A model generated the notes under the pieces. That model did not search any database. It was given only the letters and a program-made list of their open reading frames with translations, and was not told where the DNA came from. DNA of 64,000 nucleotides from Pseudomonas sp. R5-89-07 (lineage in GTDB: Bacteria; Pseudomonadota; Gammaproteobacteria; Pseudomonadales; Pseudomonadaceae), in the NCBI RefSeq assembly GCF_003851685.1, contig NZ_CP027727.1, positions 2,666,001-2,730,000 on the forward strand. Reading direction: 5' to 3'. Position numbers and translations under genes: made by a program. Of the stretch, positions 30,534-40,089 are shown in pieces (position 1 is the first letter of the stretch; the number at the start of each line of letters is the position of its first letter).

Positions 30534-32359
30534 TGGGCTTTCTCCGAAGCTTTCAGCCACCACGCGCTCAGGCCCAGGCTGTAGGGCGGCGTGGTGACAA
30601 AGGCGAACCGGTTGCGGTACGCCAGGCGATGATAGTTGAGGTACCAGTTGGGAATGCTGTAGTGCTGCCACAGCAGCACCCGGTCCAGCGCGCGGCCGGC
30701 GGCCAGTTGTTCTTCGCGGGTCTGGGCGGCGAGCAGTTGTTCGAGCAAATGGTCGACCACGGGGTTGGCGATGCCGGCGTAATTCTTGCTGCCCTTGATC
30801 GCGGCCTGGCTGGAGTGGAAGTACTGCCACTGCTCCAGCCCGGGGCTGAGGGTCTGGTTGAGGGTGACCAGGATCATGTCGAAATCGAATTGATCCAGGC
30901 GTTGCTTGTACTGGGCGCGGTCGACGGTGCGCAGGTGCGCGTCGATGCCGATGCTGATCAGGTTCTCGACATAGGGCTGCAGGATGCGCTCCAGGTTCGG
31001 GTTGACCAGCAGGATCTCCAGGCGCAGCGGTTGCCCGTCCTTGTTCAGCAGGCGTTGGCCGGACAGTTTCCAGCCGGCCTCGTCGAGCAGGGCCAGGGCG
31101 CGGCGCAGGGTTTCGCGGGGGATGCCGCGCCCGTCGGTCTGCGGCAGGCTGAAGGCTTGGGTAAACAGATTGGCCGGCAGTTGGTCGCGGTAAGGCGAGA
31201 GCATCAGCCACTCGTGACCGACCGGGACGCCCGTGGCCGAGAATTCGCTGTTGGGGTAGTAGCTCAAGGCGCGTTTGTAGGCGTTGCTGAACAGGGTGCG
31301 GTTGGTCCATTCGAAGTCGAACATCAGCCCCAGGGCTTCGCGCACCTTGGTCTGGCTGAAGGCCGGTCGCCGGGTGTTGATGAACAGGCCCTGGCTCTGG
31401 GTGGGAATCTTGTGGGCGATCTGCGCCTTGATGACCTCGCCGCGATTGACCGCCGGAAAGTTGTAGCCGGTCACCCAGTTCTTGGCCTGGTGTTCGATAT
31501 AGATGTCGAATTCACCCGCCTTGAAGGCTTCAAAGGCTACGTCGCTGTCGCGGTAGAACTCCACCTCGACCTTGTTGTAGTTGTACAGGCCCTGGTTGAC
31601 CGGCAGGTCCTTGCCCCAGTAGTCCTTGACCCGTTCGAACACCAGTTGGCGGCCAGGGCTGACCTTGCTGATGCGGTACGGCCCGCTGCCCAGTGGCGGC
31701 TCGAAGGTGGTGGCCTTGAAATCGCGATTTTTCCAGTAATGCTGGGGCAGCACCGGCAGCTCGCCCAGCCGCAGGATCAACAGCGGGTTGCCGGCACGCT
31801 TGAACACGAAACGGATGCGATGGCGATTGAGGATATCTACCCGCGCCACTTCCTGCAGGTTGGTGCGGTACTGCGGATGGCCTTCGGTCAGCAGGGTGCG
31901 GTAGGAAAACGCTACGTCCTCGGCGGTGATCGGCGTGCCATCGTGAAAACGCGCTTCGCGGCGCAGGTTGAATACGACCCAGCTGCGGTCCTCGCTGTAC
32001 TCCACCGACCGGGCGATCAGGCCGTAGCTGGATGTCGGCTCGTCGCCGGAAGGGGCGTACTGGCCTGTGCCGACCATCAGCGGTTCGTTCAGCTCATTGA
32101 CGCCGTACTGCAGGAAGTTGCCGGTGGACACCGGGCTGGTGCCCTTGAAGGTATAGGGGTTGAGGGTGTCGAACGTGCCAAAGGCCATCACCCGCAGTGT
32201 CCCGCCTTTCGGCGCTGCAGGGTTTACCCAATCGTAATGGGTGAATTTGGCCGGGTACTTGAGCGTGCCGAACTGCGCGTAACCGTGGCTCTCGGTAATC
32301 GTCGCGTTCGCCGCAAAGCTCAAGGCCAGACTTATTAGTAGAAGGAGGGGACGCTTCAA
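30530..32359 (-). CDS. nppA1: Extracellular solute-binding protein NppA1
   Basis: A 609-residue periplasmic SBP-family-5 protein and the first gene of the npp operon. The signal peptide is MKRPLLLLISLALSFAANA. Then come YDWVNPAAPKGGTLRVMAFGTFDTLNPY and RREARFHDGTPITAEDVAFSY, close counterparts of the NppA2 segments. The start is a TTG with only weak ribosome-site character; no in-frame ATG lies upstream before a stop. Tandem duplication followed by divergence is the simple explanation for the pair, with different peptide or nucleoside-peptide preference. A REP doublet separates it from mltD. Confidence 0.85.
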   Translation of the reverse strand: MKRPLLLLISLALSFAANATITESHGYAQFGTLKYPAKFTHYDWVNPAAPKGGTLRVMAFGTFDTLNPYTFKGTSPVSTGNFLQYGVNELNEPLMVGTGQYAPSGDEPTSSYGLIARSVEYSEDRSWVVFNLRREARFHDGTPITAEDVAFSYRTLLTEGHPQYRTNLQEVARVDILNRHRIRFVFKRAGNPLLILRLGELPVLPQHYWKNRDFKATTFEPPLGSGPYRISKVSPGRQLVFERVKDYWGKDLPVNQGLYNYNKVEVEFYRDSDVAFEAFKAGEFDIYIEHQAKNWVTGYNFPAVNRGEVIKAQIAHKIPTQSQGLFINTRRPAFSQTKVREALGLMFDFEWTNRTLFSNAYKRALSYYPNSEFSATGVPVGHEWLMLSPYRDQLPANLFTQAFSLPQTDGRGIPRETLRRALALLDEAGWKLSGQRLLNKDGQPLRLEILLVNPNLERILQPYVENLISIGIDAHLRTVDRAQYKQRLDQFDFDMILVTLNQTLSPGLEQWQYFHSSQAAIKGSKNYAGIANPVVDHLLEQLLAAQTREEQLAAGRALDRVLLWQHYSIPNWYLNYHRLAYRNRFAFVTTPPYSLGLSAWWLKASEKAQ

Positions 32360-32454
32360 GTCAGAGATCCGATCCAGGCGGCTTGGGCTTTATGATCGGT
32401 ACAGTAACAGCTTGTTCCGGATGGAAAAAGGCTGCCGGAGCACTGAGGACTCAA

Positions 32455-32544
32455 TGTGGGAGGGGGCTCGCCCCCGATGGCAGTGTGTCAGTCACCACCT
32501 AGGTTGACTGGCCCATTGCCATCGGGGGCAAGCCCCCTCCCACA
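32455..32544. repeat. REP doublet (REPIN)
   Basis: Inverted REP arms with GTGGGAGGGGGCTCGC on the left (one base different from the others) and the complement of GTGGGAGGGGGCTTGC on the right. It lies between the mltD end and the nppA1 start, both on the minus strand, so it is upstream of the npp operon. Confidence 0.9.
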
Positions 32545-32570
32545 ATTAGCTCTTCAGCGTTCTTGAGGGC

Positions 32571-33968
32571 TCAGCGCGGCCCGGAAACCACCAGCATCTG
32601 CCCAGGCTTCAACGCCTGGCCGGTGCGCGGGTTCCAACGCTTGAGATGTTGCATCTCGACATTGAAGCGCTTGGCGACCATGTACAGCGAGTCGCCTTTC
32701 TTGACCTTGTACTGCACAGGCTTCGCCGCGGCTTTGCGCGTGTCCTGCATCACCAGGGTCTGGCCGACCTTGAGCGCCTGTCCGTTGAGCTTGTTCCAGC
32801 GCTGCAGGTCATGCACATCGACCTTGTTGGCCTTGGCGATCAGCGTGAGGTTGTCGCCCGTGCGCACCTTGTAGCTGCGGGTACGCCCAGCCACTGCCTT
32901 GGTCTCGACTTCGTCGAATACCGGCTTTTTGGGACGCATGCTCAGCAACTCTTCCGGCTTCATCGTCGACAGGGTGCTGGTGAGCAGTTGCGCCTTGGAG
33001 GTCGGCACCAGCAAATGCTGGGGGCCGTCGAGGGTGGTGCGTTGTTTCAGGGCCGGGTTGAGCTGGAACAACTCGTCTTCATCGATTTCCGCCAGCGCGG
33101 CGACCCGGGACAGGTCCATGCTTTGCTTGACTTCAACCACTTCGAAATACGGCGTGTTGGCGATCGGGTTCAGGTTGACGCCATAGGCCTCGGGGGCCAG
33201 CACCACCTGGGACAGCGCCAGGAATTTAGGTACGTAGTCCTTGGTTTCCTGGGGCAGGGGCAGGTTCCAGTAATCGGTCGGCAGGCCGAGCTTCTCGTTG
33301 CGTTCGATGGCCCGGCTCACCGTGCCTTCGCCCGCATTGTAGGCCGCCAGGGCCAGCAGCCAGTCGCCGTTGAACATGTCATGCAGACGGGTCAGGTAGT
33401 CCAGGGCGGCGGTGGTGGAGGCGGTGATATCGCGGCGGCCATCGTAGGCGCGGGTCTGGCGCAGGTTGAAGTAGCGCCCGGTGGATGGAATGAATTGCCA
33501 TAGGCCGACCGCATCGCTGCGCGAATAGGCCATTGGGTTGTAGGCACTTTCAATCACTGGCAGCAGCGCCAGCTCCAGGGGCATGTTGCGTTCTTCAAGG
33601 CGCTCGACGATGTAATGAATGTAGAGGCTGCCGCGTTCACCAGCATTCTCCAGGAAGGACGGATTGCTGGCGAACCACAGGCGTTGTTGCTCGATGCGCG
33701 GGTTGACGCCCAGGCCGTCCTGCAATTGAAAGCCCCGACGCATGCGTTCCCAGACATCCTGGGGCACTTCGGGGCTGGGCTTCTCTGAAAGCCAGATAGG
33801 TTTTTGCTTGATCTTGGCAGCAAGATTGGGTTTGGGTTGCACGGTGGATTGTGCAGCGTAATGAGTCGATTGGCAGCCCGCCAGAGTTGCGGAAACGGCC
33901 ACCGCCACGGCTTGAGCCAGGCGGGTCAATGCGTCTGAAGAAATGGATTTACGAATAGATGACGACAT
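32571..33968 (-). CDS. mltD: Membrane-bound lytic murein transglycosylase D
   Basis: A 465-residue lipoprotein that cleaves peptidoglycan glycan strands to 1,6-anhydro products. The lipobox is TLAGC (Cys at about residue 31). The SLT domain carries the catalytic glutamate in LLPVIESAYNPMAYS, followed by AVGLWQFIPSTGR and LLALAAYNAGEG. Two C-terminal LysM repeats (YKVRTGDNLTLIAKANKV and YKVKKGDSLYMVAKRFNV) bind peptidoglycan. ATG 33968 is taken rather than an upstream TTG. Neighbour order with gloB is as in P. aeruginosa PA1812-PA1813. Confidence 0.92.
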   Translation of the reverse strand: MSSSIRKSISSDALTRLAQAVAVAVSATLAGCQSTHYAAQSTVQPKPNLAAKIKQKPIWLSEKPSPEVPQDVWERMRRGFQLQDGLGVNPRIEQQRLWFASNPSFLENAGERGSLYIHYIVERLEERNMPLELALLPVIESAYNPMAYSRSDAVGLWQFIPSTGRYFNLRQTRAYDGRRDITASTTAALDYLTRLHDMFNGDWLLALAAYNAGEGTVSRAIERNEKLGLPTDYWNLPLPQETKDYVPKFLALSQVVLAPEAYGVNLNPIANTPYFEVVEVKQSMDLSRVAALAEIDEDELFQLNPALKQRTTLDGPQHLLVPTSKAQLLTSTLSTMKPEELLSMRPKKPVFDEVETKAVAGRTRSYKVRTGDNLTLIAKANKVDVHDLQRWNKLNGQALKVGQTLVMQDTRKAAAKPVQYKVKKGDSLYMVAKRFNVEMQHLKRWNPRTGQALKPGQMLVVSGPR

Positions 33969-34066
33969 TGGCTGGAAGTAAGTTCCGGGCAAAAATGTCG
34001 GGCGATTCTAGAAAGCGCTTCGGTTCCGGTCAACCATTCAGAAATTACGTATCAGATTGCGTCGGC

Positions 34067-34834
34067 TTAGAACGTATCTTTCCACGCCCTCAAGCAAGCA
34101 AATACCTCGGCCCCAGAGCAGTTGTCGCGACCATTCCGTTCGTCCGCTTTTTGTTTAACGGATGTTTCAGAGGTGCGTAGAAAAGGGTTAGTGCGTTTTT
34201 CCAGGGCCAGGTTGGACGGCAGCGTCATCTCGCCACGGGCGCGCAACTGGGCGACGTTTGCCACTCGTTCAGCAATATCGGCGTTATGCGGTTCCACGGC
34301 CTGGGCAAACTTGAGGTTACTTTGTGTGTATTCGTGGGTGCAGTACACCGAGGTATCGGCAGGCAGGGCAGCCAGGCGCTGCAGGGACGCGTGCATCTGT
34401 TGCGGCGTGCCTTCGAACAGGCGACCGCAACCGGCGGCAAACAGGGTATCGCCGCACAGCAGCACGCCCTGATGGTAATAAGCAATGTGGCCGAGGGTGT
34501 GGCCAGGCACCGCATACACATCGAAGTCCCAGCCGAGCACGGTGATGCGGTCGTTATCCTGCAAGTCGACGTCCCGCGCCGGGATTTTCTCGTTCGCGGG
34601 GCCATACACCGTGGCGCCGGTAACCGCCTTGAGTTGCTCGACGCCGCCGACGTGATCATGGTGATGGTGGGTGACCAGGATATCGCTGAGGGTCCAGGCC
34701 GGGTTCTGCTTGAGCCAGGCAAGCACCGGCGCGGCGTCACCGGGGTCGACCACGGCGCAACGTTGGGTTTGCTCATCCTGTAACAACCAGATGTAGTTAT
34801 CGGTGAAGGCGGGCAGGGCACTGATCTGTATCAT
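34067..34834 (-). CDS. gloB: Hydroxyacylglutathione hydrolase (glyoxalase II)
   Basis: A 255-residue metallo-beta-lactamase-fold enzyme that hydrolyses S-lactoylglutathione to lactate and glutathione, finishing methylglyoxal detoxification. The dinuclear metal motif [10 protein letters not shown] is at residues 55-64 (HxHxDH pattern), with further ligands in [26 protein letters not shown] and [10 protein letters not shown]. Start [10 protein letters not shown] is the usual GloB start; the longer open frame upstream overlaps the divergent methyltransferase promoter and is not used. Length is normal. Confidence 0.94.
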   Translation of the reverse strand: MIQISALPAFTDNYIWLLQDEQTQRCAVVDPGDAAPVLAWLKQNPAWTLSDILVTHHHHDHVGGVEQLKAVTGATVYGPANEKIPARDVDLQDNDRITVLGWDFDVYAVPGHTLGHIAYYHQGVLLCGDTLFAAGCGRLFEGTPQQMHASLQRLAALPADTSVYCTHEYTQSNLKFAQAVEPHNADIAERVANVAQLRARGEMTLPSNLALEKRTNPFLRTSETSVKQKADERNGRDNCSGAEVFACLRAWKDTF

Positions 34835-34899
34835 TCTTCGATTCGCCAAGCTGAACACATTGGTGCATCTTAGAACGTCTAGGCGAGTTGGAGAATGCA

Positions 34900-35658
34900 A
34901 TGACTGATAAAGCGTTCGCCCAGGCCGATCCTGAGTGGCTGGCTCTGATCGGCGCGGCCCGCGAATGGCTGTCCGGGCCGCTTGGGCAATTTCTGCTGGA
35001 TGAAGAGCGGCGCATGCTCGAAGACGAGCTGGGCCGGTTCTTTGGTGGCTACCTGGTGCATTACGGCCCGTCGGCCGAAACGCCGCCGTGCGCACCCCAG
35101 GTACAGCGCAATGTGCGCCTGGGGGCGCCGTTGCCGGGCGTGGAAATCGTCTGCGAGGAGCAGGCCTGGCCGTTGAGCGAACACGCCGCCGATGTGGTGG
35201 TGTTGCAGCACGGGCTGGATTTCTGCCTGTCGCCCCACGGTTTGTTGCGCGAAGCCGCGAGCAGCGTGCGCCCAGGTGGCCATTTGCTGATTGTCGGCAT
35301 CAACCCCTGGAGCAGTTGGGGCTTGCGTCACGTGTTTGCCCACGACGGTCTGCGCCAGGCGCGCTGCATCGCGCCTTCCCGGGTGGGTGACTGGCTCAAC
35401 CTGCTGGGCTTCGCGCTGGAGAAACGCCGCTTCGGGTGCTATCGTCCGCCGCTTGCGTCCGCCAAGTGGCAGGGGCGCCTCGCCGGCTGGGAACGTCGCG
35501 CGGGGGCCTGGCAACTGTCCGGTGGGGGCTTCTATCTATTAGTGGCGCGCAAGATCGCGGTCGGGCTGCGGCCGGTGCAGCAGGTGCGCCGCGAACCGCT
35601 GGGCAAGCTGGTGCCGATGCCGCTGGCCAAGGTCAACCGCGAACAACACAAACCGTAA
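34900..35658 (+). CDS. SAM-dependent methyltransferase-like protein
   Basis: A 252-residue protein with the later part of a Class I methyltransferase domain: [19 protein letters not shown] around residue 92, then [21 protein letters not shown] around 120, matching motifs IV to VI of the Methyltransf_11 fold. The glycine-rich SAM loop is poorly conserved ([16 protein letters not shown]), so activity is uncertain. It corresponds in position to PA1814, between gloB and rnhA. GGAG sits seven bases before ATG 34900. It diverges from gloB with a 65-base gap and probably forms a unit with rnhA. Confidence 0.78.
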   Translation: MTDKAFAQADPEWLALIGAAREWLSGPLGQFLLDEERRMLEDELGRFFGGYLVHYGPSAETPPCAPQVQRNVRLGAPLPGVEIVCEEQAWPLSEHAADVVVLQHGLDFCLSPHGLLREAASSVRPGGHLLIVGINPWSSWGLRHVFAHDGLRQARCIAPSRVGDWLNLLGFALEKRRFGCYRPPLASAKWQGRLAGWERRAGAWQLSGGGFYLLVARKIAVGLRPVQQVRREPLGKLVPMPLAKVNREQHKP

Positions 35659-35687
35659 AACCTCTTTTGATTCAGGCCCGATAACCG

Positions 35688-36140
35688 ATGACCGATAGCG
35701 TAGAACTCTTCACCGATGGCGCCTGCAAGGGCAACCCCGGCCCCGGCGGCTGGGGCGCATTGCTGGTGTGCAAGGGCGTGGAGAAGGAGTTGTGGGGCGG
35801 CGAAGCCAACACCACCAACAACCGCATGGAGCTGATGGGCGCCATTCGCGGCCTGGAAGAACTCAAGCGGCGCTGTAACGTCCTGCTGGTGACCGACTCG
35901 CAATATGTGATGAAGGGCATCAACGAATGGATGGTCAACTGGAAGAAGCGCGGTTGGAAAACCGCCTCCAAGGAACCGGTCAAGAATGCCGACCTGTGGC
36001 AATTGCTCGATGAGCAATGCAACCGGCATGACATCACCTGGAAATGGGTGCGTGGGCACATCGGCCATCCCGGCAACGAGCGGGCTGACCAGCTCGCCAA
36101 CCGTGGCGTGGATGAAGTGCGCGGCTACAAGCAGAGCTGA
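35688..36140 (+). CDS. rnhA: Ribonuclease HI
   Basis: A 150-residue RNase H that cuts the RNA strand of RNA-DNA hybrids, removing R-loops and primers. Catalytic residues are in place: D10 ([17 protein letters not shown]), the Glu in [10 protein letters not shown], the Asp in LLVTDSQYV and the late Asp in NERADQLAN, with His in [11 protein letters not shown]. The basic handle [20 protein letters not shown] is intact. The gene is 29 bases after the methyltransferase and 76 before dnaQ, the usual rnhA-dnaQ pairing in proteobacteria. Confidence 0.96.
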   Translation: MTDSVELFTDGACKGNPGPGGWGALLVCKGVEKELWGGEANTTNNRMELMGAIRGLEELKRRCNVLLVTDSQYVMKGINEWMVNWKKRGWKTASKEPVKNADLWQLLDEQCNRHDITWKWVRGHIGHPGNERADQLANRGVDEVRGYKQS

Positions 36141-36216
36141 GGCCGGCTGACGTGTTAACATCGCGCCCTTTGCCCCGCACCACACTGCACACCACCTTGT
36201 TGAGAGCTGAACCCTG

Positions 36217-36963
36217 ATGGCCATCCGATCCGTTGTACTCGATACCGAAACCACCGGCATGCCAGTGACCGATGGTCACCGGATCATCGAAATCGGCTGT
36301 GTCGAACTGATGGGCCGCCGTCTGACCGGGCGTCACTTCCACGTCTACCTGCAACCGGACCGTGACAGTGACGAAGGCGCGATCGGCGTCCACGGCATTA
36401 CCGATGAATTTCTCAAGGGCAAGCCGCGCTTTGCCGAAGTGGCCGATGAGTTTTTCGAGTTCATCAACGGTGCCCAGCTGATCATCCATAACGCGGCGTT
36501 CGACGTCGGCTTCATCAATAACGAATTTGCCCTGATGGGGCAGGCGGATCGCGCGGATATTTCCAAGCATTGCTCGATCCTCGACACCTTGATGATGGCC
36601 CGCGAGCGGCACCCGGGCCAGCGCAACAGCCTCGATGCCTTGTGCAAACGTTATGGCGTCGACAACTCCGGCCGTGAGCTGCACGGCGCCTTGCTCGACT
36701 CCGAGATTCTGGCTGACGTTTACCTGACCATGACCGGTGGGCAGACCAGCCTGTCGTTGGCCGGTAATGCCTCCGATGGCAGCGGTTCGGCGGAAGGCTC
36801 GGGCAATCGCCCTTCGGAGATCCGGCGCCTGCCGGCCGATCGCAAGCCTTTACCCGTCATCCGCGCCAGCGAGCAGGACCTGGCCGAGCATGCCGCGCGT
36901 CTGGACGCGATCGCCAAGGCGGCCGGTGCGCCGGCGTTGTGGACGCAGTTGACCCAACCATAA
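36217..36963 (+). CDS. dnaQ: DNA polymerase III epsilon subunit (proofreading)
   Basis: A 248-residue 3'-5' exonuclease that proofreads for replicative DNA polymerase III. DEDDh motifs are complete: Exo I VVLDTETTGMP (D9, E11), Exo II IHNAAFDVGF and Exo III with HGALLDSEILADVY (His and Asp). After about residue 185 comes a Gly/Ser-rich linker (NASDGSGSAEGSGN), then the C-terminal tail that binds the alpha subunit, ending TQLTQP. Length and layout are normal. A REP doublet follows directly. Confidence 0.95.
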   Translation: MAIRSVVLDTETTGMPVTDGHRIIEIGCVELMGRRLTGRHFHVYLQPDRDSDEGAIGVHGITDEFLKGKPRFAEVADEFFEFINGAQLIIHNAAFDVGFINNEFALMGQADRADISKHCSILDTLMMARERHPGQRNSLDALCKRYGVDNSGRELHGALLDSEILADVYLTMTGGQTSLSLAGNASDGSGSAEGSGNRPSEIRRLPADRKPLPVIRASEQDLAEHAARLDAIAKAAGAPALWTQLTQP

Positions 36964-36986
36964 TCCTGGCTTGATGCAGTAAAAAA

Positions 36987-37075
36987 TGTGGGAGGGGGCT
37001 TGCTCCCGATAGCTGTATGTCAGTTAACACGCTGGTAACTGATCCACCGCAATCGGGGGCAAGCCCCCTCCCACA
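36987..37075. repeat. REP doublet (REPIN)
   Basis: Inverted REP arms around a spacer containing TGTCAGTTAAC and GTAACTGA-like halves. It lies between dnaQ and ldcA. Confidence 0.92.
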
Positions 37076-37164
37076 ATTGATCTTCATCGTCTGTGAAATC
37101 TTCATTCGCCACATTGGCTTCCAGCTTCTACCCTGAGTGCAAGCCCTCAGGAGTCAGAGCGCTC

Positions 37165-39420
37165 ATGTACAAAGACCTGAAGTTCCCCGTCCTTATCGTG
37201 CACCGCGACATCAAGGCCGACACCGTTGCCGGTGACCGGGTTCGAGGCATCGCCAGGGAGTTGGAACAGGAGGGTTTCAGCATTTTTTCTGCCGTGGACT
37301 ACGCCGAAGGGCGCTTGGTGGCGTCCACTCACCATGGCCTGGCGTGCATGCTGATCGCCGCTGAAGGCGCCGGGGAGAATACCCACCTGCTGCAAAACAT
37401 GGTGGAGCTGATCCGCCTCGCGCGGGTGAGGGCGCCCAACCTGCCGATCTTCGCCCTGGGCGAGCAAGTCACCCTGGAAAACGCCCCGGCTGACGCCATG
37501 AGCGAACTCAACCAGCTGCGCGGCATCCTGTATCTGTTTGAAGACACCGTACCGTTTCTCGCGCGTCAGGTCGCCCGTGCTGCACGCGCCTACCTCGATG
37601 GCTTGCTGCCACCGTTCTTCAAGGCCCTGGTGCAACACACGGCGGACTCCAATTACTCCTGGCATACCCCCGGCCATGGCGGTGGCGTGGCGTATCGCAA
37701 AAGCCCGGTGGGGCAGGCGTTTCATCAGTTCTTCGGGGAAAATACCTTGCGTTCGGACTTGTCCGTGTCAGTCCCTGAGCTGGGCTCGCTGCTCGATCAC
37801 ACCGGCCCGCTGGCGGAAGCCGAAGCCCGCGCTGCGCGCAATTTCGGCGCCGACCACACGTTTTTCGTAATCAACGGCACCTCCACCGCGAACAAGATCG
37901 TGTGGCACTCCATGGTGGGTCGCGATGATCTGGTACTGGTTGACCGCAACTGCCACAAGTCGGTGCTGCATTCGATCATCATGACGGGCGCGATCCCGTT
38001 GTACCTGTGCCCGGAGCGCAACGAGCTGGGGATCATCGGCCCGATCCCGCTCAGCGAATTCAGCGCCGAATCGATCCGCGCCAAGATCGACGCCAGCCCG
38101 CTGACCCGAGGCCGTCCGGCGAAGGTCAAGCTGGCGGTGGTGACAAACTCCACCTATGACGGCCTTTGCTACAACGCCGAACTGATCAAGCAACAATTGG
38201 GTAACAGCGTAGAAGTACTGCACTTCGATGAAGCCTGGTATGCCTACGCGGCGTTCCACGAGTTTTTCGCCGGACGCTATGGCATGGGCACCTCGCGCAC
38301 CCCGGACAGCCCGTTGGTGTTCACCACCCATTCCACCCACAAACTGCTGGCGGCCTTCAGCCAGGCGTCGATGATTCACGTGCAGGACGGCGGTGCGCGG
38401 CAGTTGGACCGCGACCGCTTCAACGAAGCGTTCATGATGCATATCTCCACGTCGCCGCAGTACAGCATCATCGCCTCCCTGGACGTGGCGTCGGCCATGA
38501 TGGAAGGCCCGGCGGGGCGCTCGCTGCTGCAGGAGATGTTCGACGCGGCCCTGAGTTTCCGTCGTGCGCTGGCCAACCTGCGTCAGCATATCGCCGCCCA
38601 GGACTGGTGGTTTTCGATCTGGCAGCCACCCTCAGTGGCCGGTATCGACCGCGTCGCCACGGCGGACTGGCTGCTGCAGCCTCAGGATGACTGGCATGGG
38701 TTCGGCGATGTGGCGCAAGACTATGTGCTGCTGGACCCGATCAAAGTGACGCTGGTGATGCCCGGCCTCAATGCAGGCGGTGCCCTGAGCGATTGCGGGA
38801 TTCCGGCGGCAGTGGTCAGCAAGTTTCTCTGGGAGCGCGGCCTGGTTGTGGAGAAAACCGGGTTGTATTCTTTCCTCGTGCTGTTTTCCATGGGCATCAC
38901 CAAAGGCAAATGGAGTACCTTGCTCACCGAGCTGCTGGAATTCAAACGCAGCTATGATGGGAATGTGAGCCTGGCCAGTTGCCTGCCTTCGGTCTACGCC
39001 CAGGGGCCGATACGTTATCAGGGCCTGGGGTTGCGCGACCTGTGCGACCAGTTGCACAGCTGCTACCGCAGCAACGCGACGGCCAGGCACCTCAAGCGTA
39101 TGTACACGGTGTTGCCGGAGATCGCGATGAAACCGGCCGACGCCTACGACCAGTTGGTCAAGGGCGAAGTGGAAGCGGTTTCCATCGATGCCTTGCCAGG
39201 ACGCGTCGCAGCCGTGATGCTGGTGCCTTATCCGCCGGGCATTCCATTGATCATGCCGGGCGAGCGCTTTACCGAGTCAACGCGTTCGATCATCGACTAC
39301 CTGGCCTTCGCCCGGACGTTCGATAGCAGTTTCCCCGGTTTTGTCGCCGATGTTCATGGGTTGCAACACGAAGATGATGGCAGTGGTCGTTGTTACACTG
39401 TCGATTGCATCAAAGGTTAA
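37165..39420 (+). CDS. ldcA: Lysine/ornithine/arginine decarboxylase-family protein (LdcA-like)
   Basis: A 751-residue PLP-dependent fold-type-I decarboxylase. The N-terminal receiver-like wing domain begins KFPVLIVHRDIKADTV. The core has WHTPGHGGGVAYRKSP (around residue 170), FVINGTSTANKIV, HFDEAWYAYAAFH and the cofactor lysine in HSTHKLLAAFSQ (K393). The C-terminal domain ends with ALPGRVAAVMLVPYPPGIPLIMPGE. Length and gene order after dnaQ match PA1818, described as the lysine decarboxylase of P. aeruginosa (cadaverine and 5-aminovalerate route). The start uses CAGGAG upstream. A GNAT gene follows after 8 bases. Confidence 0.88.
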   Translation: MYKDLKFPVLIVHRDIKADTVAGDRVRGIARELEQEGFSIFSAVDYAEGRLVASTHHGLACMLIAAEGAGENTHLLQNMVELIRLARVRAPNLPIFALGEQVTLENAPADAMSELNQLRGILYLFEDTVPFLARQVARAARAYLDGLLPPFFKALVQHTADSNYSWHTPGHGGGVAYRKSPVGQAFHQFFGENTLRSDLSVSVPELGSLLDHTGPLAEAEARAARNFGADHTFFVINGTSTANKIVWHSMVGRDDLVLVDRNCHKSVLHSIIMTGAIPLYLCPERNELGIIGPIPLSEFSAESIRAKIDASPLTRGRPAKVKLAVVTNSTYDGLCYNAELIKQQLGNSVEVLHFDEAWYAYAAFHEFFAGRYGMGTSRTPDSPLVFTTHSTHKLLAAFSQASMIHVQDGGARQLDRDRFNEAFMMHISTSPQYSIIASLDVASAMMEGPAGRSLLQEMFDAALSFRRALANLRQHIAAQDWWFSIWQPPSVAGIDRVATADWLLQPQDDWHGFGDVAQDYVLLDPIKVTLVMPGLNAGGALSDCGIPAAVVSKFLWERGLVVEKTGLYSFLVLFSMGITKGKWSTLLTELLEFKRSYDGNVSLASCLPSVYAQGPIRYQGLGLRDLCDQLHSCYRSNATARHLKRMYTVLPEIAMKPADAYDQLVKGEVEAVSIDALPGRVAAVMLVPYPPGIPLIMPGERFTESTRSIIDYLAFARTFDSSFPGFVADVHGLQHEDDGSGRCYTVDCIKG

Positions 39421-39428
39421 GGAACGTT

Positions 39429-40010
39429 ATGCAAGCTGTCATGAACCCGAAGTATCCAGGGCTCAGTGTGCGAGTCGCCGATGAAGGCTTCGACGCTTAT
39501 GTATGGGGCAATGACTTCAGTTTTGAGGTCAGCGCCTATGGTGTGCCGCAGATGGATAAGCGGGTCGATCAGTGGCCGGTGGAGCGCATCCTGCCGTACC
39601 GCAAGTGTTACGGCATCGACCCGGAAGAGTTCGCCAGCTTTCGCGATGCGCCCGACAGCGCGATCTTCATGGCCTATCTGGATGACCGTGCGGTCGGACA
39701 CGTGGTGATCAGTACCAACTGGAACGGCTTTGCCCACGTTGACGAGTTGGCGGTGGCGCTGCCGGCGCGGCGTCATGGTGTGGCCAAGGCGCTACTGGAT
39801 GTGGCGCAATTCTGGGCACGCAAGAAAAACCTGCCGGGGATGATGCTGGAAACCCAGAACAACAACCTGGGTGCCTGTCGCCTTTATGAACGTAGCGGTT
39901 ACGTCCTGGGGGGGATCGATCAATTGCGATATCGCGGGATCGACCCGCAAACCCGCGAAGTGGCAATTTTCTGGTATCGGTTGTTCAAGACCGAAGTCGA
40001 ATCGGTCTGA
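39429..40010 (+). CDS. GNAT acetyltransferase, streptothricin-acetyltransferase-like
   Basis: A 193-residue N-acetyltransferase. The acetyl-CoA-binding region is HVDELAVALPARRHGVAKALLDVA, followed by LPGMMLETQNNNLGACRLYERSGYVLGG. This LETQNNN-ACRLYERSG pattern is typical of the streptothricin (Sat) branch, which acetylates the beta-lysine group of the antibiotic. Next to a lysine decarboxylase (8-base gap, surely cotranscribed), the natural substrate could instead be lysine, cadaverine or another amine. Resistance activity is not shown by sequence alone. Confidence 0.82.
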   Translation: MQAVMNPKYPGLSVRVADEGFDAYVWGNDFSFEVSAYGVPQMDKRVDQWPVERILPYRKCYGIDPEEFASFRDAPDSAIFMAYLDDRAVGHVVISTNWNGFAHVDELAVALPARRHGVAKALLDVAQFWARKKNLPGMMLETQNNNLGACRLYERSGYVLGGIDQLRYRGIDPQTREVAIFWYRLFKTEVESV

Positions 40011-40034
40011 GACTGTGCAGCGTTCGCAGGTTTT

Positions 40035-40080
40035 TTGGGAGCGCTGCGCGCTCCAGCGCAAGCAAGCTTGCTCGCCACAT
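40035..40080. repeat. REP-like repeat, second type
   Basis: GGAGCGC-T-GCGCGCTCC followed by AGCAAGCTTGCT makes two adjacent small palindromes in a TTGGGAGC...CTCGCCACA frame, a form common in P. fluorescens. It lies between convergent genes and may act as a terminator for both. Confidence 0.65.
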
Positions 40081-40089
40081 TATGTGTGT

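Noticed and set aside
28695..31310. NppA2 read as an 871-residue protein
   Set aside because: The first 259 residues of that frame lie inside nppA1 in another frame; the ATGA overlap and GGAG place the start at 30533.
30533..32338. 601-codon frame opposite nppA1
   Set aside because: Antisense shadow; nppA1 is supported by signal peptide, family motifs and operon overlap.
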